Shown here one piece after another: positions 9,190 to 21,302 of a DNA stretch of 64,000 nucleotides. Source of the DNA: Nicotiana tabacum (taxonomy: Eukaryota; Streptophyta; Magnoliopsida; Solanales; Solanaceae); contig NC_134103.1 in the NCBI RefSeq assembly GCF_000715075.1, positions 75,145,519-75,209,518 on the forward strand, given 5' to 3'. Positions within the stretch are counted from its first letter, which is position 1. Each line of letters begins with the position of its first letter. A program made the translations under genes and the position numbers. Under the pieces are notes generated by a model, which saw only the letters and a program-made list of their open reading frames with translations, was not told where the DNA came from and did not search any database.

Positions 9190-11881
9190 GTCCTCATCGG
9201 GGGTAGCGTCTTTATCCTCGGGGTCTTCCCCACCTTCAGATTCAGCTAAGCTCTCGGAGTCTTCCTCGGGAAAAGCCAGCTTCCGAGCCCTGGCTTTTTC
9301 TACCTTGGCATTTTCGATTTCCGCAGTATGTCAAAGCCCTGAGCATGGACTCCCTCGAGGGCTTCCCTTCGAGCTTCCCACCTTGCATGATCCACCATGC
9401 TCTTAGCCTGTGCCTGAATAGCCTCGACGTCAACCTTGAATTGGGCCACTTTAGCATCAGCCTTGGTATTGGCCACGACCACCTCAGATTTGGTCACCTC
9501 GAGCTCCGTGGCCAGGCTCTCTTAGCTAAAAATAGCCGAGTTAAGCTAAGATTGGAGCTCCTCGATCCTCTTGTCCTGCACCGAGGTTTTCTCCTTTGCA
9601 GCCCGAAGCTGAGCCTCGGCCGACGCCAGTTGTGCTTGGACAACTTCCTTTTGCGAGGTTATGAGTTCCATGTTTTTCTTGAACTCTTCGGCTTCAGTCT
9701 GTATCGCGTCTACCTGCTCCTGGAGCTGCCCAATTTGTTCAAGCCTTTGTCAAACCTGCAAGATCGGATCGTTAGCCATTGAGTCCAGTTCGTCGTCACT
9801 ATCTTCAAGTACTCGATTTACCTGCTCGGTCCACTCGGTATGCTCCCTCCGAGCCACTTCTAACTCGGTCTGAAGCTTCTCACTCAGAAGCTTATAAGTA
9901 TCCCTCTTCTCGGTGAGCTCCCGAACCTCAGCCTCGTGGAGTTAACTCCTCCCGAATTCGGAGGAAAGCCTCATGGTGTAATACCGAGGCCTGCAAGCAT
10001 AAAGAAAGGTTTTAGGATTATTTACAACTTCAAATTTAAAATAAATAATGAAATGACACTCGAAGTTACCCGATTCAAAGCGTGTTGGGCCTCATTAAAT
10101 AGGCAAGGCGCTTCCACCACGTCCATCACGGCTTGGACCTCTTCGGTTACCAAGCAACTAAGGTAGCTAGCAACTCCCACGGGGGCAGAAAAACCCGGGC
10201 ATCCTCCGGGACAGAGAAAACTATCGATCGCCTGCTGTCAGGGTTAAAACTTGGGGCTGGGAACTGATCCACTAGCTTTGGGCTCGATGAAGACCCACTG
10301 GCACCCGATGACGGTACTTTCTTTGGCACCGGCAAGTCACCAAGCCCGGTGACATCTTCTGAGGCAGCGGACTCTAACCCATCCAAGAAGTTGTGAATAT
10401 CAGTCGCCCTCTGAGGCCCCTCATAAGAACGACCTTCTAGCATACCGGCGTCGCGTATCATGGCGTCTGAGATTTGAAGGGACCCGGTAAGGTCGATCGT
10501 CCCAAGCTCGCCCCTCGGGGCACCTCCCTCTGCCCGAAAAGTGTAGGCCCTGGTCTCTCTCTCAACTTCCCTGGCCTAGGGCAAAGCAGTCGCACCCTGT
10601 CCCGGTTCGCAGGTACCGGCCAATGCCTTCTCAACAACCTCCTCAGTTCGAGGCAAAGCGGTCCGCACCCGAGCCACTAGCTCAGAGTTATCTTCTTCTT
10701 CTTCAGACTCATCCCTCAATCGGCGGATCGAGTCCGATGGGAGGGTGCTGGTACTTTCCTTAGCTTTACGCGTAGCCTCCTCTTTGGTGTTTTCTTCTCC
10801 GAGTACAGAGAGCTCGGGGCCATTTTTCTCTTCTTCTCGTCACGTTGCTTTGGATCAGGGGACTCGAGATTTACATCCTCACCCTCGGATAGAGGCCTCA
10901 TAGCAACGTCCTTGGGGAGACATACAAAAAGAAATAGAGACGATAAGAATTCGACAATACAGGAGAAAGTCAAAACCTTATCGAACCAGAAAAGGAAACT
11001 TACCATGATTACGGGCATCCCACCGACCATTCGATAATTCCATCCAAGCACGCTCGGAGTATGGTCTCTGTGACACAAGGTCCTCGACCCATTCCTTGAG
11101 TTGAGGAACCACATCCGGCATATGGGCCACATCTGCAACACCAAAAACACCCATAAAAAAAGGAGATAAGAGGAGAAACAATAGATTAAATCTTCAAGGC
11201 AAAGTAATACTTATGTTTCATGTTCCATTTCTCGGGAAATGGCATGTCCTCGGCAGGGATCAAATCTGAAATCTTTATTCGAACAAAACGGCCCATCCAA
11301 CCTCGGTCCCGGGCCTTATCTATACTCGAGAACGGGGCCCTACTGGCCGGCTAGCAAGCTTGATTAGCCTTCATCGATAGAGTCGGGGACTATAGAGACG
11401 CATAAGGTGATCGAGGGTGAAGAAATACCCCTCGTTTTTGTTTACGAAGAATCGAAGGAGATCACTATTCTCCAGAATGAAGGGTGAATCTGGCCAAGAG
11501 TCACGTCGTACCTCTTGCAGAAGGAAATAATGATCAGGTTTAAGGGACCCAACGTGAAGGGGTAAGCGTAAAGTCTTAAAAAACCTCCACGTGGGTAGTG
11601 ATTGACTCTTCAGGCGAAGGCACCACCACATGTTTATTGGCCCAGTTGCAATCTTATTTAGCTTTGGTGAGGAGATCATCGGTGATCGTACATATGTACC
11701 TCGAGACCGACTCGCATCGACACGGTACCGAGGAAGTTTTTTCAATCTTAAAATCGGCAACGGTCAGGCACCCTGCAAGAATGAACTCCTCAGGGTGTGG
11801 TTCTGCCGCAGCCCCGTCGCCGGCGGGTCGTGATGAAGAGGCGACCTCCTTTTGCGGGACAGTCTAAGAAGTTTTTGCCAT
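9190..11881 (-). pseudogene. Antisense accessory ORF of the Tat element (Transposase_28-like), four exons, broken
   Basis: On the minus strand an ATG at 11881 opens a protein whose exon 1 (to ~11215) contains NKHVVVPSPEESITTH, FTLDHLMRLYSPRLYR and GWMGRFVRIKISDLIPAEDM, segments I recognise from the plant 'putative gypsy type transposon' (Transposase_28) family. Exon 2 is 11004-11132, with a clear AG acceptor and GTAAG donor. Exon 3 is about 10070-10910 (Ser/Pro/acidic linker, then SVPEDARVFLPP). Exon 4 is about 9190-9990, rich in heptads and ending SMVDHARWEARREALEGVHA and an acidic tail. Stops (for example codon 6 and near 11665) and frameshifts make it non-functional. Antisense ORFs between INT and the 3' LTR are known in Tat elements. 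Their function is not established. Confidence 0.7.
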
Positions 11882-12035
11882 TGTAGAACATAAGAAAAGG
11901 AAATTAGGAAGGTATGTTAAGCGGTTTGCTAAAAGTTCAAGAAATTTGGATGCAAAAGTTGGAGAGCAAAGGTATTTTTGAAGAATAAGAATAGGAGGAG
12001 CTTTGAACGTAAAGTTTGAATAAATGAAAGTTACG

Positions 12036-12044
12036 GTATTTATA
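12036..12044 (-). promoter_or_regulatory. TATA box candidate for the antisense ORF
   Basis: TATAAATAC on the minus strand lies about 155 bp upstream of the ATG at 11881. It sits inside the element, outside the LTR, so the antisense ORF may have had its own promoter. The rest of 11882-12210 shows no ORF worth reporting. Confidence 0.45.
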
Positions 12045-12210
12045 GCTTGCTGATGATGGTTCAGAACCCGTTTCGGTATCTGTTTGTCGCTTATGTCATA
12101 GTTAGGTGTCTCGGTGGCCGTTTGTCGCTTACGTCATGGCCCATCAATAAGGGATTCGGAAGTTCATATCGTTTCTCATCATCTTGTCTCCGAGAAACGA
12201 TGGGACTATC

Positions 12211-12778
12211 TGTATGCGGTCAAAACCGGGGTCGCCTCTTTATTGACTAATCGAGACTAAAATATGGTAGGTTAAAGTTCGACCTCAAATTATATCAAAC
12301 CAAGGTGCGAAGTTATATCGTTAAGCTCGAGACCATGCCATCGAACAAAATCGAGATCAGACGAGATTGAGGAAAATTTGCCAAGCCAATTAACAGAAGG
12401 ACGAAATATCTGCGATCGATTGTAGGTCACGGTGGAAATCTCGGCACGTATCAAGGATAAGCCGATTGATTAGCAAATCATGAGATTTTTACCTTATATA
12501 GAATTGTATCAAGAGTAGGATTCCCCTACTACATAAAGGAGGTCTAATCATTTGTAACATACATCACATTACGCAAAATAAAGCAATATACTATCATTTT
12601 CTTGCATTTATCATCTTGTTATTCTGTTCATACATCAGTTGAGACATCTCTTGGTTCAAGGGTAATCGAACTCGAGGGCTAAGGCTGTTCGATTTGGTAA
12701 ACAGTTTGGCGTAAGGCCGTTCGATTTGTGTGGTTTACATTTGTTCTTTTATCATCAATTTCAATTCTAATTTGATTC
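12211..12778 (+). mobile_element. Tat element 3' LTR, left part, split by the Gag-PR array
   Basis: A purine-rich tract (GAGAAACGATGGGACTATC, ending 12210) precedes TGTATGCGGTCAAAACC, which I take as the LTR start. A TATA-like TTATATAG near 12495 and the CA-rich region after it fit LTR U3/R. The LTR is interrupted at 12778 and continues at 25160-~25233. The 5' LTR is outside the window, so the start cannot be confirmed by pairing. Confidence 0.6.
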
Positions 12779-13367
12779 TTTTAGGATCGGAAACCCGGGT
12801 AGTGCGAAATTTAGCCAAACAACGATATAATGACAATAACAAAGACAATAGAAGTTGATAACAACGACAATTAAAGTAGATAAAGAAGACACAAATTTAA
12901 CGTGATTCGGTCAAAGTGACCTACGTCCACAAGCGGAGAGGAGCAATTTACTATAATAATAAGAGTACAAAAGATAGTACAAAATTAGAGTAAACACTCT
13001 AATTAATCCCAAATACCCTAAGAGAATAACCTCACAAGATCACTCCAAAGAAAGGGTTCACACAAGTGCTTCCCAACACTAACTCTCATACAAAACACTC
13101 GTAATAAAGGAAGAAAGGAAGAAACAAGAATTGAAGACAACTCTTGTTGGTGTGTCTAAAATGAACTAATGGCCTTCCCTTTTATAGGCAAAAAAGTCTT
13201 GGCCTCTTAGATGTAAAAGAAGAGATACAACTTGTACAAATGATGTCCAACACACAATGCAATATTTTTGGGTCCCAAAGAATATTGCCAACAAAACCTA
13301 CACTTCGCAAAGATGCTTATGCTTATGTGAGATGGACTCAATTTGACAAAATAATGGTCATATTACA
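12779..13367 (-). repeat. Array LTR A (3'-most), 589 bp
   Basis: On the minus strand it begins TGTAATATGACC and ends near ...GATCCTAAAA (the usual terminal CA is changed). A promoter-like TATAAAAGG lies at about 13179-13187 on the minus strand. It shares CCCGGGTAG near its left end with LTR G, and CCTACACTTCGC with LTR F. Confidence 0.9.
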
Positions 13368-13445
13368 AATCTCCACCTTTGCCTAATTTTGGATGATATA
13401 GTAAAATTGCTCCACCTTCTCCGCAAAAGCCCCAATGGGCATATG

Positions 13446-14696
13446 TCAAAATTTAATGCCATCAAAATCAGACAAGTTATCTAATACCGAAACTGTAGTA
13501 GAGCCTATAACAGTGGAGCCCAATAAAATATACAACGAACCAGATCTGTGTGCTTTCATGATCAAATGAACACCTTGAAAAATTTTCAGAACTCTACCTT
13601 CACCAGTGAATTTGCACCCAAGGGATTCTAAAGTGCCCAAAGATATGAGATTTTTCTTCAACTCAGGAACATATCTAACATCGGTGAGAGTTCTCACCAC
13701 ATCATCGTGCATTCTGACCCGAATTGTACCTTTGCCAATAACGTTACAAGTAACATTGTTACCCAATTGGACAACTCCACCTGCAACTGAATCATATGTA
13801 GAAAACAAGTCCCTGCTAGGACACATATGATATGAACAACCGGAATCTAAAATCCACTCATTGTCTAATCTGAAACTAGTTTCAGTTGCTAAAAATATAG
13901 TTCCCTCAATATCATCAGTTGTTACAGTAGCTTCAACGGTGTCAGTATTTTTGTGCTCATTTTTTCTTTCTTTGTGCTTTTCTTTATTTTTCAGTTTATA
14001 GCATTCAGAGATATTGTGACATTTCTTATGACAATAGCGACACTCTAAATTATTGTATCTGAAATTGGAGTCGGATTTGCCCCTAATAAACAAGCCAACT
14101 TCCGCTTGAGTTCCACTAGCTTCCCCAGTAATATCACTATCTATCTGTTCTTTTGATTTTAAGATAGATTTAATATCCTTATAAGAGATATTATCCTTTG
14201 CATAAAGCATAGTATCTCTTATATGCTTAAAAGATGGGGGTAGAGAACAAAGCAGTAACACGGCTTGATTCTCACCTTTAATTTCAGCATCTATATTACT
14301 CAAATCCATAAGAATGGAATCAAAGGTGTCAAGATGAGAGAGAATAGAGGTACCTTCATCCATACGAATTGTATAAAGCTTCTGCTTCAGGTAAAGTCTA
14401 TTTTCTACCGTCCTCTTCATATATAAGGTTTTCAAATTTTCCCACATGCCTTTAGTTGTGGTTTTTACAGAAACTTTACGTAAAACCTCATTTGAGAGAT
14501 TTAAAATGATACCTGCTTTTGCCTTTTTGTCTATGATGGCAAACTCCTCGTCCGTCATTTTATCCGACTTCTTCTCCTTTTCTTGCAACGCCAAGTCTAA
14601 GCCATCCTGAATTAGGATAGCTTTCATCTTTAATTGCCACATTCCGAAGTTTGCTCTTCGGTCAAATTTCTCAACATAGGTCTTTGTTAGAGTCAT
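13446..14696 (-). CDS. Array unit 1 Gag-protease, open frame
   Basis: This frame encodes 416 residues of Ty1/copia Gag-protease. The ATG at 14696 is chosen because it lies just past the PBS; an upstream in-frame ATG at 14813 would read through LTR and PBS. A UBN2-type Gag domain covers about residues 10-190, with [20 protein letters not shown] and [17 protein letters not shown]. The CX2CX4HX4C zinc knuckle ([14 protein letters not shown]) is intact and is followed by a Lys-rich linker. The protease has [11 protein letters not shown], with the DSG active site, and ends [15 protein letters not shown]...DGIKF. The frame stops a short distance before the purine tract and LTR A. Gag would form particles and the protease would process it, but reverse transcription needs enzymes from another element. 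Confidence 0.75.
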   Translation of the reverse strand: MTLTKTYVEKFDRRANFGMWQLKMKAILIQDGLDLALQEKEKKSDKMTDEEFAIIDKKAKAGIILNLSNEVLRKVSVKTTTKGMWENLKTLYMKRTVENRLYLKQKLYTIRMDEGTSILSHLDTFDSILMDLSNIDAEIKGENQAVLLLCSLPPSFKHIRDTMLYAKDNISYKDIKSILKSKEQIDSDITGEASGTQAEVGLFIRGKSDSNFRYNNLECRYCHKKCHNISECYKLKNKEKHKERKNEHKNTDTVEATVTTDDIEGTIFLATETSFRLDNEWILDSGCSYHMCPSRDLFSTYDSVAGGVVQLGNNVTCNVIGKGTIRVRMHDDVVRTLTDVRYVPELKKNLISLGTLESLGCKFTGEGRVLKIFQGVHLIMKAHRSGSLYILLGSTVIGSTTVSVLDNLSDFDGIKF

Positions 14697-14727
14697 TTTG
14701 ACTATTGAAACTAACCCGGTAAGATCC

Positions 14728-14740
14728 GGCTCTGATACCA
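14728..14740 (-). promoter_or_regulatory. Primer-binding site of array unit 1
   Basis: The minus strand reads TGGTATCAGAGCC, complementary to the 3' end of initiator tRNA-Met, three bases inside LTR B. Equivalent sites are at 16692-16704, 18657-18669, 20621-20633, 22585-22597 and 24550-24562, all unchanged. Confidence 0.9.
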
Positions 14741-14743
14741 ATT

Positions 14744-15331
14744 TGTTAGGATCGGGAACCTGAGTAGTGCGAAATTTAGCCAAACAACGGTATAATGACA
14801 ATAACAAAGACAATGAAAGTTGATAACAACGACAATTAAAGTAGATAAAGAAGATACAAATTTAACGTGGTTTGGCCAAAGTGACCTACGTCCACAAGCG
14901 GAGAGAACAATTTACTATAACAATAAGAGTACAAAAGATAGTACAAAATTAGAGTAAACACTCTAATTAATCCCAAATACCCTAAGAGAATAACCTCACA
15001 AGATCACTCCAAAGAAAGGGATCACACAAGTGCTTCCCAACACTAACTCTCATATAAAACACTCTTAATAAAGGAAGAAAGAAAGAAACAAGAATTGAAG
15101 ACAACTCTTGTTGGTTTGTCTAAAATGAACTAATGGCCTTCCCTTTTACAAGCAAAAAAGTCTTGACATCTTAGATGTAAAAGAAGAGATACAACTTGTG
15201 CAAATGATGTCCAACACACAATGCAATATTTTTGGGTCCCAAAGAATATAGCCAACAAAGTCTACACTTTGCAAAGATGTTTATGCTTATGTGAGATGGA
15301 CTCAATTTGACAAAATAATGGCCATATTACA
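14744..15331 (-). repeat. Array LTR B, 588 bp
   Basis: It starts TGTAATATGG and ends CCTAACA on the minus strand. It shares AACCTGAGTAG with LTR E, three units away. It serves both as 3' LTR of unit 2 and 5' LTR of unit 1. Confidence 0.9.
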
Positions 15332-15409
15332 AATCTCCACCTTGGCCTAATTTTGGATGATATAGTAAAATTGCTCCACCTTCTCCGCAAAAGCCCCAAT
15401 GGGCATATG

Positions 15410-16660
15410 TCAAAATTTAATGCCATCAAAATCAGACAAGTTGTCTGATACCGAAATTGTAGTAGAGCCTATAACAGTGGAGCCCAATAAAATATACAAC
15501 GAACCAGATCTGTGTGCTTTCATGATCAAATGAACACCTTGAAAAATTTTCAGAACTCTACCTTCACCAGTGAATTTGCACCCAAGGGTTTCTAAAGTTC
15601 CCAAAGATATGAGATTTTTCTTCAACTCAGGAACATATCTAACATCGGTGAGAGTTCTCACCACATCATCATGCATTCTGACCCGAATTGTACCTTTGCC
15701 AATAATGTTACAAGTAACATTGTTACCCAATTGGACAACTCCACCTGCAACTGAATCATATGTAGAAAACAAGTCCCTGCTAGGACACATATGATATGAA
15801 CAACCGGAATCTAAAATCCACTCATTGTCTAATCTGAAACTAGTTTCAGTTGCTAAAAATATAGTTCCCTCAATCTCATCAGTTGCTACACTAGCTTCGG
15901 CGGTGTCAGTATTTTTGTGCTCATTTTTTCTTTCTTTGTGCTTTTCTTTATTTTTCAGTTTATAGCATTCAGAGATATTGTGACCTTTCTTATGACAATA
16001 GCGACACTCTAAATTATTGTATCTGGAATTGGAGTCGGATTTGCCCCTAACAAACAAGCCAACTTCCGCTTGAGTTCCACTAGCTTCCCCAGTAATATCA
16101 CTATCTATCTGTTCTTTTGATTTTAAGATAGATTTAATATCCTTATAAGAGATATTATCCTTTGCATAAAGCATAGTAACTCTTATATGCTTAAAAGATG
16201 GGGGTAGAGAACAAAACAGTAACACGGCTTGATTCTCACCTGTAATTTCAGCATCTATATTACTCAAATCCATAAGAATGGAATCAAAGGTGTCAAGATG
16301 AGAGAGAATAGAGGTACCTTCACCCATACAAATTGTATAAAGCTTCTGCTTCAGGTAAAGTCTATTTTCTACCATCCTCTTCATATATAAGGTTTTCAAT
16401 TTTTCCCACATGCCTTTAGCTGTGGTTTTTACAGAAACTTCACGTAAAACCTCATTTGAGAGATTTAAAATGATACCTGCTTTTGTCTTTTTGTCTATGA
16501 TACCAAACTCCTCGTCCGTCATTTTATCCGGCTTCTTCTCCTTTCCTTGCAACGCCAAGTCTAAGCCATCCTGAATTAGGATAGCTTTCATCATTAATTG
16601 CCACATTCCGAAGTTTGCTCTTCGGTCAAATTTCTCAACATACGTCTTTGTTAGAGTCAT
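15410..16660 (-). CDS. Array unit 2 Gag-protease, open frame
   Basis: This 416-residue frame has the same domain order as unit 1: UBN2 Gag, zinc knuckle [14 protein letters not shown], Lys-rich linker and protease DSGCSYHM. The knuckle has Gly at the position where the other five copies have Cys; Gly is the usual residue there in copia knuckles, so this copy looks least altered. Gag variants MMKAIL and FGIIDKK are shared with unit 5, three units away, while the protease end (FTGEGRV, YILLGS) matches unit 1. That makes it a mosaic. The start is the ATG after the PBS. Confidence 0.75.
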   Translation of the reverse strand: MTLTKTYVEKFDRRANFGMWQLMMKAILIQDGLDLALQGKEKKPDKMTDEEFGIIDKKTKAGIILNLSNEVLREVSVKTTAKGMWEKLKTLYMKRMVENRLYLKQKLYTICMGEGTSILSHLDTFDSILMDLSNIDAEITGENQAVLLFCSLPPSFKHIRVTMLYAKDNISYKDIKSILKSKEQIDSDITGEASGTQAEVGLFVRGKSDSNSRYNNLECRYCHKKGHNISECYKLKNKEKHKERKNEHKNTDTAEASVATDEIEGTIFLATETSFRLDNEWILDSGCSYHMCPSRDLFSTYDSVAGGVVQLGNNVTCNIIGKGTIRVRMHDDVVRTLTDVRYVPELKKNLISLGTLETLGCKFTGEGRVLKIFQGVHLIMKAHRSGSLYILLGSTVIGSTTISVSDNLSDFDGIKF

Positions 16661-16707
16661 TTTGGCTATTGAAACTAACTCGGTTAGATCCGGCTCTGAT
16701 ACCAATT

Positions 16708-17296
16708 TGTTAGGATCGGGAACTTAGGTATTGAGAAATTTAGCCAAACAACGGTATAATGATAATAACAAAGACAATGAAAGTTGATAACAACGCCAAT
16801 TAAAGTAGATAAAGAAGACACAAATTTAACGTGGTTCGGTCAAAGTGACCTACGTCAACAAGCGGAAAAGAGCAATTTACTATAACAATAAGAGTACAAA
16901 AGATAGTACAAAATTAGAGTAAACACTCTAATTAATCCCAAATACCCTAAGAGAATAACCTCACAAGATCACTCCAAAGAAAGGGTTCACACAAGTGCTT
17001 CCCAACACTAACTCTCATACAAAACACTCTTAATAAAGGAAGAAAGGAAAAAACAAGAATTGAAGACAACTCTTAATGGTGTGCCTAAAATGAACTAATG
17101 GCCTTCCCTTTTATAGCCAAAAACGTCTTGGCCTCTTAGGTGTAAAAGAAGAGATACAACTTGTGCAAATGATATCCAACAAACAATGCAATATTTTTGG
17201 GTCCCAAAAAATATTGCCAACAAAGTCTACACTTTGCAAAGATGCTTATGCTTATGTGAGATGGACTCCATTTGACAAAATAATGGCCATATTATA
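16708..17296 (-). repeat. Array LTR C, 589 bp
   Basis: It shares ACGCCAATT, GTCAACAAGCGGAAAAGAGC and a TGAGAAATTT variant with LTR F only. The minus-strand start is TATAATATGG, one change from TGTAATATGG. Confidence 0.9.
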
Positions 17297-17374
17297 AATC
17301 TCCACCTTGGCCTAATTTTGGATGATATAGTAAATTTGCTCCACCTTCTCCGCAAAAGCCCCAATGGGCATATG

Positions 17375-18625
17375 TCAAAATTTATTGCCATCAAAATCAG
17401 ACAAGTTGTCTGATACCGAAACTGTAGTAGGGCCTATAACAGTGGAGCCCAATAAAGTATACAACGAACCAGATCTGTATGCTTTCATGATCAAACGAGC
17501 ACCTTGAAAAATTTTCAGAACTCCACCTTCACCAGTGAATTTGCACCCAAGGGATTCTAAAGTGCCCAAAGATATGAGATTTTTCTTCAACTCAGGAACA
17601 TATCTAACATCGGTGAGAGTTCTCACCACATCATCGTGCATTCTGACCCGAATTGTACCTTTGCCAATAACGTTACAAGTAACATTGTTACCCAATTGGA
17701 CAACTCCACCTGCAACTGAATCATATGTAGAAAACAAGTCCCTGCTAGGACACATATGATATGAACAACCGGAATCTAAAATTCACTCATTGTCTAATCT
17801 GAAACTAGTTTCAGTTGCTAAAAATATAGTTCCCTCAATATCATCAGTTGCTACACTAGCTTCGGCGGTGTCAGTATTTTTGTGCTCATTTTTTCTTTCT
17901 TTGTGCTTTTCTTTATTTTTCAGTTTATAGCATTCAGAGATATTGTGACATTTCTTATGACAATAGCGACACTCTAAATTATTGTATCTGAAATTGGAGT
18001 CGGATTTGCCCCTAACAAACAAGCCAACTTCCGCTTGAGTTCCACTAGCTTCCCCAGTAATATCACTATCTATCTGTTCTTTTGATTTTAAGATAGATTT
18101 AATATCCTTATAAGAGATATTATCCTTTGCATAAAGCATAGTATCTCTTATATGCTTAAAAGATGGGGGTAGAGAACAAAGCAGTAACACGGCTTGATTC
18201 TCACCTGTAATTTCAGCATCTATATTACTCAAATCCATAAGAATGAAATCAAAGGTGTCAAGATGAGAGAGAATAGAGGTACCTTCACCCATACGAATTG
18301 TATAAAGCTTCTGCTTCAGGTAAAGTCTATTTTCTACCGTCCTCTTCATATATAAGGTTTTCAAATTTTTCCACATGCCTGTAGTTGTGGTTTTTACAGA
18401 AACTTCACGTAAAACCTCATTTGAGAGATTTAAAATGATACCTGCTTTTGCCTTTTTGTCTATGATGGCAAACTCCTCGTTCGTTATTTTATCCGGCTTC
18501 TTCTCCTTTCGTTGCAATGCCAAGTCTAAGCCATCCTAAATTAGGATAGCTTCCATCTTTAATTGCCACATTCCGAAGTTTGCTCTTCGGTTAAATTTCT
18601 CAACATACGTCTTTGTTAGAGTCAA
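17375..18625 (-). pseudogene. Array unit 3 Gag-protease, broken
   Basis: It is equivalent to units 1 and 2 but disabled. The start codon is changed (ATG to TTG at 18623-18625). A stop replaces Gln in the LIQDG segment near 18537. A stop replaces the Trp just before the protease ILDSGCSYH motif at 17781-17783. The same Trp-to-stop change is present in unit 5. Gag residues MEAILI are shared with unit 6. Zinc knuckle and DSG motif are otherwise retained. Confidence 0.85.
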
Positions 18626-18672
18626 TTTGGCTATTGAAACTAACCCGGTTAGATCCGGCTCTGATACCAATT

Positions 18673-19261
18673 TGTTAGGATCGGGAACTTAGGTAGTGCG
18701 AAATTTAGCCAAACAACGGTATAATAAAAATAACAAAGACAATAAAAATTGATAACAACGACAATTAAAGTAGATAAAGAAGACACAAATTTAACGTGGT
18801 TCGGTCAAAGTGACCTACGTCCACAAGCGGAGAGGAGCAATTTACTATAACAATAAGAGTACAAAAGAGAGTACAAAATTAGAGTAAACACTCTAATTAA
18901 TCCCAAATACCCTAAGAGAATAACCTCACAAGATCACTCCAAAGAAAGGGTTCACACAAGTGCTTCCCAACACTAACTCTCATACAAAATACTCTTAATA
19001 AAGGAAGAAAGGAAAAAACAAGAATTGAAGACAACTCTTGATGGTGTGTCTAAAAAGAACTAATGGCCTTCCCTTTTATAGCCAAAAAAGTCTTGGCCTC
19101 TTAGGTGTAAAAGAAGAGATACAACTTGTGCAAATGATGTCCAACACACAATGCAATATTTTTGGGTCCCAAAGAATATTGCCAACAAAATCTACACTTT
19201 GCAAAGATGCTTATACTTATGTGAGATGGACTCAATTTGACAAAATAGTGGTCATATTACA
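18673..19261 (-). repeat. Array LTR D, 589 bp
   Basis: It shares CAAAAGAGAGTACAAA with LTR G only; the other LTRs have CAAAAGATAGTAC. Ends and TATA-like position match the other copies. Confidence 0.9.
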
Positions 19262-19338
19262 AATCTCCACCTTAGCCTAATTTTGGATGACATAGTAAAT
19301 TTGTTCCACCTTCTCTGCAAAAGCCCCAATGGCATATG

Positions 19339-20589
19339 TCAAAATTTAATGCAATCAAAATCAGACAAGTTGTCTGATACCGAAACTTTAGTAGAGCCTA
19401 TAACAGTGGAGCCCAATAAAGTATACAACGAACCAGATTTGTGTGCTTTCATGATCAAACGAGCACCTTTAAAAATTTTCAGAACTCCACCTTCACCAGT
19501 GAATTTGCACCCAAGAGATTCTAAAGTGCCCAAAGATATGAGATTTTTCTTCAACTCAGGAACATATCTAACATCGGTGAGAGTTCTCACCACATCATCG
19601 TGCATTCTGACCCGAATTGTACCTTTGCCAATAACGTTACAAGTAACATTGTTACCCAATTGGACAACTCCACCTGCAACTGAATCATATGTAGAAAACA
19701 AGTCCCTGCTAGGACACATATGATATGAACAACCGGAATCTAAAATCCACTCATTGTCTAATCTGAAACTAGTTTCAGTTGCTAAAAATATAGTTCCCTC
19801 AATATCATCAGTTGCTACACTAGCTTCGGCGGTGTCAGTATTTTTGTGCTCATTTTTTCTTTCTTTGTGCTTTTCTTTATTTTTCAGTTTATAGCATTCA
19901 GAGATATTGTGACATTTCTTATGACAATAGCGACACTCTAAATTATTGTATCTGAAATTAGAGTCGGATTTGCCCCTAACAAACAAGCCAACTTCCGCTT
20001 GAGTTCCACTAGCTTCCCCAGTAATATCACTATCTATCTGTTCTTTTGATTTTAAAATAGATTTAAAATCCTTATAAGCGATATTATCCTTTGCATAAAG
20101 CATAGTATCTCTTATATGCTTAAAAGATGGGGGTAGAAAATAAAGCAGTAACACGGTTTGATCCTCATCTTTAATTTCAGCATCTATATTACTCAAATCC
20201 ATAAGAATGGAATCAAAGGTGTCAAGATGAGAGAGAATAGAGGTACCTTCACCCATACGAATTGTATAAAGCTTCTGCTTCAGGTAAAGTCTATTTTCTA
20301 CCATCCTCTTCATATATAAGGTTTTCAATTTTTCCCACATGCCTTTAGCTGTGGTTTTTACAGAAACTTCACGTAAAACCTCATTTGAGAGATTTAAAAT
20401 GATACCTGCTTTTGTCTTTTTGTCTATGATGGCAAACTCCTCGTCCATCATTTTATCCGGCTTCTTCTCCTTTCCTTGCAACGCCAAGTCTAAACTATCC
20501 TGAATTAGGATAGCTTTCATCTTTAATTGCCACATCCCGAAGTTTGCTCTTCGGTCAAATTTCTCAACATAGGTCTTTGTTAGAGTCAT
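19339..20589 (-). CDS. Array unit 4 Gag-protease, open frame
   Basis: This 416-residue Gag-protease frame starts at the ATG after the PBS. As in unit 1, the frame is also open upstream through PBS and LTR to 20706, a feature shared by units 1 and 4 only. The Gag C-terminal half has [11 protein letters not shown] and DNIAYKDFK, shared with unit 6. The CX2CX4HX4C knuckle and protease DSG are intact. There are a few conservative changes (for example SLDLALQ for GLDLALQ). Confidence 0.75.
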   Translation of the reverse strand: MTLTKTYVEKFDRRANFGMWQLKMKAILIQDSLDLALQGKEKKPDKMMDEEFAIIDKKTKAGIILNLSNEVLREVSVKTTAKGMWEKLKTLYMKRMVENRLYLKQKLYTIRMGEGTSILSHLDTFDSILMDLSNIDAEIKDEDQTVLLLYFLPPSFKHIRDTMLYAKDNIAYKDFKSILKSKEQIDSDITGEASGTQAEVGLFVRGKSDSNFRYNNLECRYCHKKCHNISECYKLKNKEKHKERKNEHKNTDTAEASVATDDIEGTIFLATETSFRLDNEWILDSGCSYHMCPSRDLFSTYDSVAGGVVQLGNNVTCNVIGKGTIRVRMHDDVVRTLTDVRYVPELKKNLISLGTLESLGCKFTGEGGVLKIFKGARLIMKAHKSGSLYTLLGSTVIGSTKVSVSDNLSDFDCIKF

Positions 20590-20636
20590 TTTGACTATTA
20601 AAACTAACCCGGTTAGATCCGGCTCTGATACCAATT

Positions 20637-21224
20637 TGTTAGGATCGGGAACCTGAGTAGTGCGAAATTTAGCCAAACAACGGTATAATGACAATAACAA
20701 AGACAATGGAAGTTGATAACAACGACAATTAAAGTAGATAAAGAAGACACAAATTTAACGTGGTTCGGTCAAAGTGACCTACGTCCACAAGCGGAGAGGG
20801 GCAATTTACTATAACAATAAGAGTACAAAAGATAGTACAAAATTAGAGTAAACACTCTAATTAATCCCAAATACCCTAAGAGAATAACCTCACAAGATCA
20901 CTCCAAAGAAAGGGTTTACACAAGTGCTTCCCAACACTAACTCTCATACAAAACACTATTAATAAAGGAAGAAGAAAGAAACAAGAATTGAAGACAACTC
21001 TTGATGGTGTGTCTAAAATTAACTAATAGACTTCCCTTTTATAGCCAAAAAAATCTTGGCCTCTTAGGGGTAAAAAAAGAGATACAACTTGTACAAATAA
21101 TGTCCAACACACAATGCAATATTTTTGGGTCCCAAAGAATATTGCCAACAAAGTCTACCCTTTGCAAAGATGCTTATACTTATGTGAGATGGACTCAATT
21201 TGACAAAATAATGGCCATATTACA
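20637..21224 (-). repeat. Array LTR E, 588 bp
   Basis: It matches LTR B at AACCTGAGTAG near the left end and has intact TG/CA ends on the minus strand. Confidence 0.9.
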
Positions 21225-21302
21225 AATCTCCACCTTGGCCTAATTTTGGATGATATAGTAAATTTGCTCCATCTTCTTTGCAAAAGCCCCAATGGGCATA
21301 TG

